Translations under genes and position numbers: made by a program | Notes under the pieces: generated by a model | Told to the model about the DNA's origin: nothing | Seen by the model: the letters and a program-made list of their open reading frames with translations, nothing else | Database searches by the model: none | Shown: piece after piece, positions 44,348 to 56,019 of the stretch | Position numbering within the stretch: position 1 is the first letter of the stretch | Layout: each line of letters begins with the position of its first letter | Source of the DNA: Aquarana catesbeiana | Taxonomy: Eukaryota > Chordata > Amphibia > Anura > Ranidae | DNA: 64,000 bases | Reading direction: 5' to 3' | Assembly: GCF_042186555.1 (NCBI RefSeq) | Contig: NC_133326.1 | Location: forward strand, 97,522,144-97,586,143

Positions 44348-44725
44348 GAGGCTAGTTGGTAATTCAGACTGCCAGTATCTTACCTGAACCTTACTGTTAG
44401 TCTTATATGAACTGACTCTCTAATAAAAGTATGTTCATGTGTATTTAAAGAGATACTTTCACTGTTCCCATGTGGGCAAAGAGACAATGCGTGTGAACCC
44501 CACCCTTACATCTCCCCAGACCCACGATACCTCTCCAGTGATTCCCTGATACTTTATCTTCTACTTTAGCTGGAGCAAAACTTAGTACTTCTGAGTATGG
44601 GGGGAGCATGTGACCTCCTCCCATGCAACAGTGCTTGAGTCTCATGACCAGTCATGGTAAGTAGTGTGGGGTGATTGCTGGAAAGCTGAGTATGGGTCAG
44701 GGAGGACCTTTTCAGTAACACTTAA
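44348..44725. other. Intervening sequence, nothing recognised
   Basis: Mixed composition. A short minus-strand frame (44445-44645) has no recognisable domain. Confidence 0.4.
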
Positions 44726-46425
44726 AACAATAAAGTGTGACCTGGTGTACCCTGTGGCACACCTCCATCCCTATTGAACATACAAATACAGAAGTTTTTG
44801 CCCTTGGGACTTTAAATGAGGTGTGACACTGGTATTAATAAAATAAAAAACAACAGATTGATTGGTTCACACAAGATCTACAGTAGCCACAAACAGATGT
44901 CAGGTATATGAACAGATTTGTAATGTTGTTCACATAATATCGCAGTAAAATATGATTTTCCATGATAAAGGTCTAAGATAAGCACAAGAATGCATCCTAG
45001 TGACCCGATGCGTTTTGTGACAGCTGTTCACTTCATCAGGGGTTGATGCAAACTTGATATCTATAAGGTAAAAACTGTATAAGTATAATAGAGAAGGTAA
45101 AATAATTGTATAGGGTCAAAGCATTAAAGGACTGCCATATTGTGCCCATGATTATAAAACTGTTAGCGGGAACACACATGCTCATATTCACTGGACTACC
45201 CCTGAAAATATCTGTCCCGGGAGCTGTGGGTGTAAGGTCCAAAAAGGCCTGGTAGGCCAAACAGGGAGAACGCGGGCCCAAACCAACATAATGGCCTCCA
45301 TGATGATGACTGTAAAAGACATATCAGAAATTAACCTCGCTACCACGGTGTATAACTATAGTGACTAACTGAAACAATGAATATAATGCTGAACAAAAAG
45401 TGCAAGTGTATATCAATATCACTGAAGGTGACTAAGGTGAATGTAATATGTCAAATGCTCAGAGCAAGGCAGAAAGTGAAAAATGAATATAGGACAAGGG
45501 TATAAACAGAGTAAGGGTTAGAATGGAAAATAAGTGAAGAGGAAACAAGCAAAAAAGCAAAATAAAACAGACACCCCTGAATAATGAACCCCGAAGGGAG
45601 GGGTGGTGAGTAAAAGTGCTTGGTATAAAATAGCATTGTTGACTAATGAGTGATCCAAGTGAGGTGAGCAAAACTGCTTGGGTGTGTCAAGGTTTGAGCG
45701 TAAAGGATTGAAAGAGGAATATGGATGGACTGCAACACAAGAAAGGAATGAAAATAGATAAAACAAAAGAAAAATGTGAATGAAAATGCCTACCATGGTG
45801 GAACATGTGCTCTAGCACTGAGTGTTGTTGCTTCGCTGATCATCATGGAGCCACTGAGGTGAAGTGCACTGCTGGAAAGCTCCCTATAAGTACCCACCTG
45901 AAGCCTCCATGGGTCCCTCCCGACATCAGGTGGGTGTGGCTAGAGGGGGAAGGGAATCCCCATCATTAACCCTTGCCATGCAGGAAGGACAGGGCCAAGC
46001 ACATATACTATACCACACAGCGAGGATGGCCGCATGGACCGGCGCAATGACGTGACGGCAAGTGTGCCAACGTCTGATTCCGAGTCCCCCACGTGGCGCT
46101 GTTGTTCTTACAAATCCCTCCCATCTGAGAGAAGGGAGGGGAATCACACGGGATAGAACAGCATCACAGCTCCCAGGACAGAAACATTGTGCTGCAGAGC
46201 AGAGAGCAGTCAAACTGATATACAAATTGTGCGGCAATGTAATCACGGTGACACATAGTATCTTCTTGAAAGAGCAAATAATGCAGACAACGATGAGTGC
46301 AACAGGTCACAAATGGGCAAAAAGATGTCTTCCACCTAAATATACACTTAGAACAATAAAGTGTGACCTGGTGTACCCCGTGGCACACCTCCATCCCTAT
46401 TGCACATACAAATACAGACATTTTC
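44726..46425. repeat. 1.7-kb unit with terminal direct repeats, unclassified
   Basis: A segment of about 70 bp (acaataaagtgtgacctggt, then gtggcacacctccatccctattg and acatacaaatacaga) occurs at 44727-44795 and again in the same orientation at 46352-46420. Between them is non-coding sequence with gatgcgttttgtgacagctg followed by cttcatcagggg (45008-45043), similar to a motif at 12390. Short direct terminal repeats with non-coding body fit a Penelope-like pseudo-LTR arrangement or a non-autonomous LTR element. No domain decides it. Confidence 0.5.
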
Positions 46426-46466
46426 AGCAACACTTTAACTTTGCCCTAGATTTTCAAAGATAGATA

Positions 46467-46672
46467 AGGGTTGATTTACTAAAGGCAAATGGGTTGTTTG
46501 CTTTACAAGGGAATTATCCCTTAGTGTACTGAATGTGTTGATAATTCACTTTGTAAAATATTCCAAGTTGTTTGCAAGGAAAAAATAACTGTATTTTTGC
46601 TTGCTATACTAAGCTAAATGAAAATTCCTGTGCAAAGTGAACTGCCTGTTTTACTTTTGAAAATTAACCCTA
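46467..46672. mobile_element. MITE, GGGTTGATTTACTAAA family, copy 2
   Basis: Begins agggttgatttactaaaggc and ends tgaaaattaaccct. Inner ggcaaat(g/a)g(g/a) and cttgcaagg segments match the copy at 27231. Non-coding. Confidence 0.7.
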
Positions 46673-47031
46673 GCATCTCTTTAATGGTAACTGTACATAC
46701 TACTAGTTGGGGTCAGCTCAGTAGACTATTTAAAAAAAAAAAGACTGCATTCCTAGATACACAAAATATAATAGAATATTAACACGTATAGGTAAGATCA
46801 CTAGAGATTGTTGATCTAGGGAATATCCAATTGCCTCCAGGATTCAGAAAGGATTTGGTTTCCCCTGCTGGGGCAAATTAGACCATGCTTTTGGTGGGTT
46901 CTTTTTTTTTTTGCCTTCCACTGGATCAGCAGTGGGTATAGGTTTGTGTATATGGCGGTTTTCCATTGTTTTATTTGTTTTCTATAGGCTGAACAAGATG
47001 GTTTTCTTTTTCAATCTGACTATGTCACAGT
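46673..47031. other. Intervening sequence, nothing recognised
   Basis: AT-rich, with short T and A runs (46732-46742, 46902-46912). No gene. Confidence 0.4.
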
Positions 47032-47178
47032 GGGGGAGATTTACTAAAGCCAATCAGCCAATAAGCTTCTAACTTCAGCTTGTTCAATTAAGCTTTCACA
47101 ATGAAACCTGGAAGCTGATTGGTTTTTATGCTAGGCTGCACCAGATTTTGAAAGCTCCAGTTATAGTAAATCTCCTCC
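47032..47178. mobile_element. MITE with GGGGGAGATTTACTAAA ends
   Basis: Left gggggagatttactaaagcc and right agtaaatctcctcc are inverted. Internal gaagctgattgg pairs with ccaatcagc. About 147 bp, non-coding. Confidence 0.75.
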
Positions 47179-48273
47179 TATGGAATTTTGTATCATATGA
47201 AGAAAAAAAATATGTCGCCTACCACTGATGACCACTGCTTATGAATACTGGCTATCATGCTGATGCATTGGCTTTGGTACTTTCTGCAATATACATATAT
47301 ATATTAGTCTATTCTTCATAGGTTCTAATGGGAATAATATGTCCTTGCACACTTGTAATGGGATGGCTATTTCATCAAGTCATATAGCGCAAAAGCCACA
47401 TATATGCAGTAATGTGCAGACCTGCTAACTGATAAGAAGTTTGGAGTGTTGCCAGCCATAAGCTGTGGTTCCTAGACCAGGTCTGCTGAACAAAATCGAT
47501 TTTAAGGGGGTCAGCTAAGTAAAAATAAATGTGTAGCTATCCTCTACCCATATATAGGAAAAACATTTTTATAAATCACCCAGATTGATGGAATATGGGA
47601 ATAGCATCATTAGGTCAGTACTGGACAGCAGGGTGGATAAAATCCCCATGACAATAGCATGCAGCAAACAATTAGGACAGAGCAGGTTTCATACAATGGA
47701 AAGATCAGTAATGAACTGCAAAATGTGTGAAGTGAGCAGTGATTGAAATGTGGAAAGATTATACCGACCAGAACAGCGTGAACAGACTATAGAAAGAAAA
47801 AAAAAAAGAACAGATTTAAGGCAAGAACAAAGTTCTGGGAGGATAAAACCTTTGTGCTAAAGTAATTTCGATTCTACAAGATTTTTTTTACTGCAATGAA
47901 TTATGTTCTGCTTTTCTACTGTAGTCTTTGGCAAAACGCTCAAAAAGCTTTTGTACAATACCGATCGTTTCACGCAAAGATCAAATCGAAATTATTTGCA
48001 CTGTGGAATTTTTACAATAAAATATGAAACGTCACATGTGCAGTTTACAGGTAATCCCTGTATTATCTAAAAATGACATCACCTAATAAAATGTAAGGGA
48101 TATGGGAGCCTGGACAAATGAATGAGTTTAAAAACAAAATTTCATTTTAAGATTGTTCAGTCACCTTTTTCAGGGTATCAATGTTAAATGCTTGTGAATG
48201 ATTTAAAAAATTTAACTTTGTTTAATAAATAATAACTACCTATTCCAATGTAGATAAAACAAAGCAATATTAA
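47179..48273. other. Low-repeat sequence, with a small inverted repeat
   Basis: No element ends were recognised apart from the inverted repeat at 47854-48001. No gene. Candidate unique sequence. Confidence 0.4.
47854..48001. repeat. Inverted repeat, 148 bp apart
   Basis: gtgctaaagtaatttcgatt (47854-47873) opposes aatcgaaattatttgcac (47984-48001), 16 or so of 18 positions pairing. No flanking duplication was found. It could be a small MITE or a structured element. Confidence 0.5.
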
Positions 48274-48275
48274 TA

Positions 48276-48561
48276 CAGGCAGTCCCCGACTTACGAACGT
48301 CTCCTACTTACAAATGGCCTAAATGCCGGCTGCTTGTGCTCCACGCTGGTCCTGGATACCTCCGAGCAGCTATCTTGCCACATTCCACACTGCAGTACTT
48401 CATGTACTGCATGGCCAGAAGAGCCCCAAAAGTGCCCGGAACATCCCACATCCCTGCACAGGCAGAAGTTACACTTACAAGCAGTGTTCCGACTTACGAA
48501 CAAATTCCACTTACAAACAAACCTACAGTCCTTAATGTGTTCGTAACCGTGGGACTGCCTG
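48276..48561. mobile_element. MITE with CAGGCAGTCCC ends and TA target
   Basis: Ends caggcagtccc (48276) and gggactgcctg (to 48561) are inverted and flanked by TA on both sides (48274-48275, 48562-48563), as in Tc1/mariner/pogo-type elements. Subterminal gacttacgaac and gttcgtaac also pair. Non-coding; the open frames across it in both directions come from this structure. Confidence 0.8.
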
Positions 48562-49152
48562 TATTTGAATGTGAAAATGAATAGGACTTTTGTCCTAAAT
48601 ATGTAAATACATGTCACATCACCTGTACAAGGCATGTTAAAGTACAGTCTACTAAAAACTGACTCTTTTTTTTGTATCTCTAATGATAGAGTCACAGCTA
48701 TGTCTACCTTGTGTGGCCAATTCAATGGGGACTGTCCAGCCACAGGCTAGGGAAAGGACCTAGAGACCTTTAAATATTACCTAAAGTGTTTGTTACCCCA
48801 ACACTTCATATTCCTGATATGTGCCTGCTGTACCATGTACTTGTATGAGAAAGTATCCTGTTCTCTTTGTATGGCTTTCTTTATGTGAAATCTCTGGTGT
48901 TCCTGCCAGCCCTTCTGCTTTCCTATTAAAAACTGCCCACACTAAGCAGGAGAACACACTGTGGTCAATTCTCTAGCTGTACTGGGAACTCAGCCTGCTC
49001 TACACTCTACTGCCCCCGCTGCATTCACTGGGAAGCTCAGTGTGCTGTTGCTTCTCCTCCCCCCAGCTCCTATGCAGCTGAGAACAGAGGGAATGTGATC
49101 ACTAATAAATAAGGGGAAAAAAGGTATTTATAATATTTTTTTTATATCTATA

Positions 49153-50300
49153 TGTAACACCCTCTACTTAGGTAGGTGCTAGAGTTAGGAATATTGTGAG
49201 AGCAGGTAAATTTAAGAAGGCCTAGCTGGAAGCTAGGCCTGTTTGTTTTGATCTGTGTGGGTTGGGAGTGGCTCAGGGCAGCAGCTGTGAATCACAGACA
49301 GCATCAATCCACAGTTATCTCTCTCTTGCTTCTAGAGGATTCTAGAAGAAGAGGAGGGGAAATGGGGAAGAGCAGTCTGGGGTGTCTCAGGGTGCCCTGA
49401 CCAATCCCCAACTAGGATCGGCAGGGGGCAGGCCTCCTTGAAATACCCAGGGTCATCCCAGCTGGAGAGGAGTTGTCGGGTGGAAGAACTGAGGATGGAG
49501 TACTAGGTAGTCAGGGCCTTTGAGGGAGCTCACCGGTCTGGGGGGGGTGACCTTGGGCCTGGGACTCGGGTGCAGGACGGATCCTTTCAAGAACGCATGG
49601 AAGATCTGAAAAGGAGGCACAGAGAGTCAGAGAGGACAGTATTGCTGGGCAAGTCTTCAAGAGGGAACCACCGGTTTGCAGCCAGGAGGGCTGGTGAGTG
49701 ATATGTGCTATCGGGAAGACTGGAGAGGCATGCCAGAGAGGACTGAAAGGAAACAGTCAGAGCTGGGTGTGGAACCAGTGAGGATTGCAATGTCACGGGC
49801 AGTGAATTTGGGCAGCTGCAGCCAGGATGGCTGGCAGGGCCTTAAGAGGGCTCCACCATAGGACAGATAGCACCAAAGACTTCCTATATCTAATTCTTGC
49901 TACATTAAAGGGACCTGCGGTCCCTGCCTGCAAAAAGGAAGTGGCTGAGGTCTGACTGTTGGGCCTAACCACATGCTAGCTGTGCCTGGAATAAGTGATG
50001 TGCAGGAGAGAGAGAGAGAGAGAGAGAGAGTAACAGTCAGCAAGCTAGAGATGTGCTGGAGGAGACTGGAGTAAGCCAAGTGTATATAGTTGTCCCAACT
50101 GATTGATATACAATCAACCAATTGCTTGTTCTACTGAGCATCCCATATATTCCTATCCCTATCCCAGTTCAAACTCCTCAATAAAAATACAAAACAATCA
50201 CATGGACTGTTCATTGTCTCAAAAGTGACTGGGAAGTGAATGCCGGGCTGGGCAGGGTGACAAGTGGGAAACAAATTTCAGCAGCCCTTACGGGTGTACC
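49153..50300 (+). repeat. Possible solo LTR
   Basis: Starts TGTAACACCCTC. Contains gaaatacccag (49440) and an AATAAA at 50180-50185 followed within 100 bp by gggtgaca (50255-50262) or gggtgtac (50295-50302), either of which could be the 3' edge. A (GA)n tract lies at 50003-50030 and palindromic aggcctagctggaagctaggcct at 49229-49251. No internal retroviral coding region and no clear duplication. LTR assignment is tentative. Confidence 0.35.
50003..50030. repeat. (GA)n microsatellite
   Basis: A run of GA dinucleotides of about 26 bp. Confidence 0.9.
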
Positions 50301-50439
50301 GCACATATACAAAAATGTTTTGCCTTTCGTTTGAACTGAATGGGTTGTTTGTTAAATGTGATCATTTACAATCACTTTAACTGTAGCAGAGAAAAATAGG
50401 TCACCAGCCCTGCTAAACAGGGCTGCACTGTGTGGCAGA

Positions 50440-50680
50440 GCTGTGTAAATCTCAGACCTGGATAGACAGAAATATAAATCCTTTGCTAAAACAGCTGGAA
50501 TTGGGGTTCTTAATACCTAATAAGATTATGTACAATGCTTTTAAAACAAATATTCATCTCTGTCTGTGTTCTCAGTACAGATATGTATTTTATCTGTGGA
50601 GATTTTCCCCTACTTCTGTGTTCACATTTTTATATACTTGCATGGGGTTACCATCTAGGCCAATATGATTATATGATATA
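50440..50680. repeat. Diverged repeat, copy 1
   Basis: aacagctggaattggggttcttaatacctaataag and tatctgtctgtgttctcagt-type sequence recurs at 53885-54000 in the same orientation. The copies differ by several indels. Family unknown. Confidence 0.6.
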
Positions 50681-50789
50681 TTAGGATGTAAACATCCCAG
50701 TTACTGACACACAGCACCTTGTGCTGCAAAGGACCTAGTTTTGCAGTTCTAACTATTCCCAGGATGCACTATAAAAATGCCTTTTGGCT

Positions 50790-51372
50790 TTAAAGGGTAA
50801 CTCCATTGTCGTTGGAAAAAAAATGAGAAAATACAAAAAAATAATATATCATATACAATTGCGACACGAGTCATATCGTAATTGAATATTATTAAAAATT
50901 ACCTTTCATTTTCAGCTCTGTAATTTTCTGTAAAATGCAATCCAATGTGGCTACCTTGAGGCATTCTGTACACAGTTGGTGTACAGAACGCCACCCTGGT
51001 ATGTCATTTTCTGCTTGTGTGATTGGCTCACTGATTTTCCCAGAAGTCTGCACTAAGACACAAATTCCATTTTGTGCATCCCCTGCAACAAAAATGTCAT
51101 TTTTTGGTGAGATATTACCAAAAGAAATCACATTTAAAAAGATGCAGACCCTGCAATTTTCCTCATTAGAGCCCTGCAGGTATAGCATCTGATTGATAAC
51201 TACAAAACCACTCCCATGCAGATTTACTCTTAACATAGAGGAACAAATAGCTATTTCTCCAGAGTAACAAAAGGTAGGAATCTTCCACAAGGTTTGTTAC
51301 AATGTTTGCAAAGTACATAGATCACCCAGAGGGAAATATTTTTTTCTCAACAAAAGTGGAGTTATTTTTTAA
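50790..51372. mobile_element. TTAA-flanked MITE with GGGTAACTCCA end
   Basis: Left ttaaagggtaactccattgt (50790) opposes right aaaagtggagttattttttaa (to 51372). The TTAA edges fit piggyBac-type targets. The interior has a gtacacagttggtgtac hairpin at 50969-50985. A 132-codon minus-strand frame across it has no recognisable domain and is not called as a gene. Confidence 0.65.
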
Positions 51373-51483
51373 ATTTTTACATTCAGTAAAAATGTCATGA
51401 GCATACTAATTAGCTTAACTCTAGCCAAAACTTTTTAAAACATTCGGATAGAGTAGTAAAGTAGAAGAAACTTTGCTAGGGTT

Positions 51484-52482
51484 TTAACCACCTCAGCCCT
51501 GGAAGGATTTACCCCCTTCCTGACCAAGCCCTTTTTTGCAATATGGCACTGCGTCGCTTTAACTGACAATTGCGTGATCGTGCGGCGCTGTACCCAAGCA
51601 AAATTGACGTCCTTTTTTTTCCCATAAATAGAGTTTTCTTTTGGTGGTATTTGACCACCTCTGTGGTTTTTATTTTTTGCGCTATAAACAAAAAAAGGGC
51701 GACAAGTTTAAAAAAAAGCTATATTTTTTACTTTTTGCTATAATAAATATCCCAAAAATATAAAAAACAAATTTCTTCCTCAGTTTAGGCCAATATGTAT
51801 TCTTCTACATATTTTTGGTAAAAAAAAAAATCGCAATAAGCTTTTATTGATTGGTTTGCGCAAAAGTTATCACGTCTACAAAATAGGGGATAGATTTATG
51901 GCATTTTTATTATAATTTTTTTTTTATTAGTAATGGCAGCGATCTGCAATTTTTATCATGAGTGTGACATTGCAGAGGACAGATTGGACACTTTTGACAC
52001 TATTTTGGGACCATTGGCACTTATACAGCGATCAGTGCTATAAAAATGCACTGATTACTGTGTAAATGTCACTGGCAAGAAAAGGGTTAAACACTAGGGG
52101 GCGATCAAGGGTTTAAGTGTGTTCCCTATGTGTGTTCTAATTGTAGGGGGGGTGGGCTCACTAGCACATGACAGAGATCACTGCTCCCGATCACTGGGAG
52201 CAGTAGATCCCTGTCATGTTGCTAGGCAGAACAGGAAAATGCTTTGTTTACATAGGCATCTCCCTGTTCTGCCTCTCCATGCCACGATCGCAGGCCACCG
52301 GTGGACATTGAGTCCGCGGGACCCGCAGGCACACTCCCGCGGCACGAGGTGGGCGCACGCTGCCGGCGGCCTGCACGCACCCGCTAGCCGCCGATGACGC
52401 AGTGACGTATGGGTACGTCGTTTTGCGCACCCGTGCCACTTTGCCAACATATATCAGCGTGAGCCGGTCAGCAAGTGGTTAA
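51484..52482. mobile_element. Short piggyBac-family element with both ends intact
   Basis: TTAA at 51484-51487 and 52479-52482. The left end CCACCTCAGCCCTGG and the right end CAGCAAGTGG begin and end with related CCAC(C/T)T sequence. The right 80 bp are nearly the reverse complement of the start of 12683-17706 (CTTGC(C/T)GACCG, CTCACGC, GTACC...TACGT). The left 400 bp match the other end of that element in reverse. It therefore shows what an end-complete family member looks like, about 1 kb, with no transposase. Confidence 0.8.
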
Positions 52483-52905
52483 TATTTGCATGCTTCCCTA
52501 TTTGGGAGATAAAAATAAGAAGGTCAGTGACCAGACCTACACCTTTAGCTCTCCTGCAGCTATGTCATAGGAGACTAGCTAGAGAGGGATTACTTTGATG
52601 CGGTTGGCCAGCTTAAACATTTATTGCCATGTATGAGCACTAAAAATCCCTGTTTTGGTGCACAGTTTGCTAGAAAGAGTTTATTGCAGTGTGAAAAGGA
52701 TTCATTCAAAATTTCCTATGTGGGAGATTTCCCTTTGGTTCTTGTGTACCAATTTGATGAATACCAGACAGAATAGGATGTGAGAGAAAATCTCCCCCAT
52801 GGGGGCAAAGAGAGCAGTGAAATCTTTATGTGTAGAACATGAAGAAATGAAGAAAGGGGAGATTTTCCACCACTTCCTCTATGGGGTTTTTCTGTAATAC
52901 TCAGT
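52483..52905. other. Intervening sequence with decayed repeat
   Basis: 52700-52880 contains opposed gggagatttccct and agaaaatctcccc motifs like those in the 44001 MITE family. No complete ends. No gene. Confidence 0.4.
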
Positions 52906-53306
52906 AGCGGCCAATCCATGCGAGGCACAGGGGTGCTGCCCCCAAATCCATGCACCCCAGCCCCTAATTTACATGCAGGGCGCCGGATGCCTTGATTTCA
53001 ACAGGGGTTTTTTTTTAAACAAGTGATTAGAGCCTGAGGCTCTAATTGGCTTAAAAAAACAGGGGGCTCGATTGGCCAGGGTGTCTCAGGACCCACTTCC
53101 TGTTTGGCCGGGAGGAGAAGCAACAGCCCCGGAGCGAGGAGGAGGCCTCTGTCAGTCTAGGGGGGTGGGGTGATCGCCGCCTTCACATGTCTCCTATGGG
53201 GAAGTTGGGGTTATGCCATCTTCCCGCTCGTCTCCCACGCGGGGTGGGGGGTTGGTGTTGGTTTTCTGCTCCCCCCAGAAAAAATATTGAGCTCCAGCTG
53301 CCACTG
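52906..53306. other. GC-rich unclassified repeat segment
   Basis: Begins cagtagcggccaatccatgc. Has a tagagcctgaggctctaatt hairpin at 53027-53046. GC-rich compared with its surroundings. No gene recognised. Confidence 0.4.
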
Positions 53307-53314
53307 GTAATACC

Positions 53315-53652
53315 AGGGCTTTTTTCAGGCGGAACTTGGTGGAACTCCACCACCTCTGGCTCAGACCCTTGAGGGGGGGGGGCTACTCACCACAATCACT
53401 TGTAAACACAGAAGTCCGGTTTCTATGTTTAAAAGTGACAGCTCTGCACTCTGTGTGTAACCCCCCTGAACTCTGCACTCTGTATGTAATGCAATCTTGG
53501 TATTTAATGCCCCTTTAAGACCCTCCTACTGTTCGTGAAATTTGACTGACCACACCCATTATTTGATGTGATTTGGAGGGTGTGTGTGGGAGAAGGGGTT
53601 CTGGGGGTCGTGGTTGAGCTCCAGCACCTATTGTTTGAGAAAAAAAGCCCTG
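53315..53652. mobile_element. hAT-type MITE (CAGGGCTTTTTTC ends)
   Basis: Ends CAGGGCTTTTTTC and GAAAAAAAGCCCTG are inverted. The octamer ggtaatac is duplicated perfectly (53307-53314, 53653-53660), giving the hAT 8-bp signature. Length 338 bp. Non-coding. Confidence 0.9.
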
Positions 53653-53660
53653 GGTAATAC

Positions 53661-54655
53661 TATATAGTTTCACAGGAACTGGAGCTAGTGGAAAATGTTA
53701 CAACTTTCATCTCTAAATGTGCATCTGCATGCGAGAGTGTGCTATTTTAGCTTCTACTTAGGATAGTAGTAATAGTGCTGTTTCTACTGTTGATGGACAT
53801 GTCCCATGATTACCTTTCGGAAAGTAGTAGCTAATAGCCATACATAACTCCTTTTTGATAGGCAGTGTTACTATTCTGAAGACAAAAGCTGGAATGTGGA
53901 CTCTTAATATCTAGTAAGAATTTTTCAGGATTCTCTTCAAACTGTGCAAAGCTTTTAATACAAATATTTATATCTGTCTGTGTTCTCAGTGCAGATATAC
54001 TACCTCTATAGCAGAAGGGGATGGGTATATGGGTCTTCTATATCACAAACCGCTCTGTTCAAAAAGAACGTAAAACAAGCTCTGTGAACTTTGAAGCTTC
54101 TGCAGATAAATTTACAAGAAATACACAAGGTGACAACTAAACTCTCATTTTTTTAAAGGTGTAATGACTCACAACCGAAAATCCTCACTGAATTAGACGC
54201 AGTTTAATAATTCAGTATCGATTACCAAATTGTAGCAGGGGTAAGCACTCAGAGTCTCTTAACTGAAAAAGCCTTTTGCATGTTAATAGTGTGCCTGTTA
54301 GCTGAAAGGTTGATTTTAGGGATACCAGTACAGGATCCTTCAAATGTGTTTACCCAATCAGAAGACTGTAGGTTATTTCAGAACGTGCCCACAGACACAA
54401 GGTGGCTTCTGAAAATTGTCCTTTATAATGATCATGACATAAGAAACTGCACTTATCTCATCTGACAATCCTCTATATAATTCTAGCAGACACCCCTGAG
54501 GCTGGCTTAATCTTGAGGGAAAGACAGCATCCAGAAGGGAAATTACTGACCACCCAATTCTTTCCCCAAGGGTCAGAGGGTGTTTTCCAAGATAAGCTCA
54601 TAGATACAGTTTGACATTCATCTCATATAAGTCACTCTCATGAAGTATGTAACTC
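53661..54655. other. Intervening sequence, includes diverged repeat copy 2
   Basis: 53885-54000 repeats the 50440-50680 segment. The rest (54040-54650) is complex without recognised ends or genes. Confidence 0.4.
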
Positions 54656-54658
54656 TAA

Positions 54659-55078
54659 TGCCACTTACACACAATCGGAAATGCCGCCAGCAAAACTCTG
54701 ATGAGAGGTTTTGGTCGGAAAATGCGACCGTGTTTATGCTCCATCGGTCTTTTGCTGGCGGAATTCCAGCCAGCAAAAGATTGGGAGCATGTTCTCTATT
54801 TTTCGGTCGGAAAAAGTTCCTATCCGAAAATGCGATCGTCTGTATGCAATTCAGATACGCAAAAAATCACGCATGCTCGGAAACAATTCGACGCATGCTC
54901 AGAAGCATTGAACTTCATATTCTCAACTCGTCGTATTGTTGTACATCACCGCGTTCTTGACGGTCGAAAGTTCAGAGAACTTTTGTGTGACTGTGTGTAT
55001 GCAAGGCAAGCTTGAGCGGAATTCCGTCGGAAAAACCACGTTTTTTCTGACGGAATTTCTGATCGTGTGTAAGGGGCA
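54659..55078. mobile_element. Harbinger-like MITE, third full-length member
   Basis: Ends TGCCACTTACACACAATCGG and CGATCGTGTGTAAGGGGCA are inverted with a few differences. Flanks TAA (54656-54658) and TTA (55079-55081) both fit a TWA target. Internal ggtcggaaaatgcgaccg and tttctgacggaatttctg motifs correspond to those in 29513-29946. Frames across it on the plus strand are not genes. Confidence 0.8.
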
Positions 55079-55081
55079 TTA

Positions 55082-56019
55082 TTTTAGTTTCTGGCAGAGT
55101 TGGGAAAGGTTAGACATTTTGTAAAGTATTAAATGGTTTCTGTGTCTTTGGGGAAGTGCATCCCTCTATTGTTGCTGGTGACTATTGTCAATAAGAAAGT
55201 TAAGGGATATCCAGAATTTTTAGGTTATCCACAGAAAATGTGGAAAGTGGTAAGGGGAAATCGTTCAAAGGACACCTTTTGAGGGGACAATTCCCCTGAC
55301 TTGGGAGATTTCCTCCAACGTCCTGTTGCAGGACAGGAAGGAAAAAAACATTTCCTCAATGGTACACAAACAGCAAACAAACTGGCAGTGATTTTAATCC
55401 TTCTCTGCTCTATTCAAAAAAACAAAAAGAGGAACAGTTTATCTACACATACACTGTTAACCACACAGTGCCCGCTGGTGGCTGCACATACCTATCCATG
55501 ACTTTTGCAGTGTCCCTAGTACTCCACACTAACATGCTGGTTGCAGTACTTCCTACTAAAATCATGATCCCAAGATCCTATTTCCTGCATGTTCCAAGTG
55601 GCTTATCACTAAGATTGGATGCCTTACAGGCCAATAGTAGCATGTGGGAGGTGGTAAGGTGGGAACAGCTCCCAAAACTACCAAACTGGCTTGTTACAGC
55701 GATCTGAGACTCAGGGCACTCAGCACAGTAAAAATGTGTGGGATGCAGAAGAAAAAAAATCTAACTGTATGTGCAAGGCACCATTAGATGCTTGCATTGT
55801 ACTGGAGAACTTTCTCATTTATGGTACTGAAGTTAAGCTACACTTCTGAGTCTATTAAAAAACAACATTGTTTCATTTGTCTCTGGCAGCCTACAGAATT
55901 GACTGATCCATGATAGACATTTTTATTCCATGGTAAAACTTGCATTCTGGTGGAAATGATTTATCGATTAATATATAAGTGGAGTGCTGTAAAAGCTACA
56001 TCACCTTTTGGGACATATT
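55082..56019. other. Intervening sequence with decayed MITE
   Basis: 55190-55440 resembles the interior of the 44001 MITE (aatttttaggttatccacag, ggggaaatcgttc, ctcccctgac). No ends. The remainder shows no feature and no gene. Confidence 0.4.

Larger units (their letters stand above)
48782..50377. mobile_element. Probable MITE (TAAAGTGTTTGTTAC / ACTTTAA ends) split by an LTR-like repeat
   Basis: Left taaagtgtttgttacccc (48783) and right tttacaatcactttaa (to 50380) are an imperfect inverted pair of a kind common in these repeats. The interval 49153 to about 50300 looks inserted because its composition changes sharply and it has its own TGTAACACC start. Boundaries are tentative. Confidence 0.4.

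Noticed and set aside
48291..48743. 150-codon minus-strand frame
   Set aside because: Overlaps the CAGGCAGTCCC-ended MITE and reads beyond its boundary. No domain.
50892..51290. 132-codon minus-strand frame
   Set aside because: Located inside a TTAA-flanked MITE, with no recognisable domain.
52119..52450. Arg/His/Pro-rich frames on both strands
   Set aside because: They fall in the GC-rich terminal segment of the short piggyBac-family element. No domain, and both strands are open.
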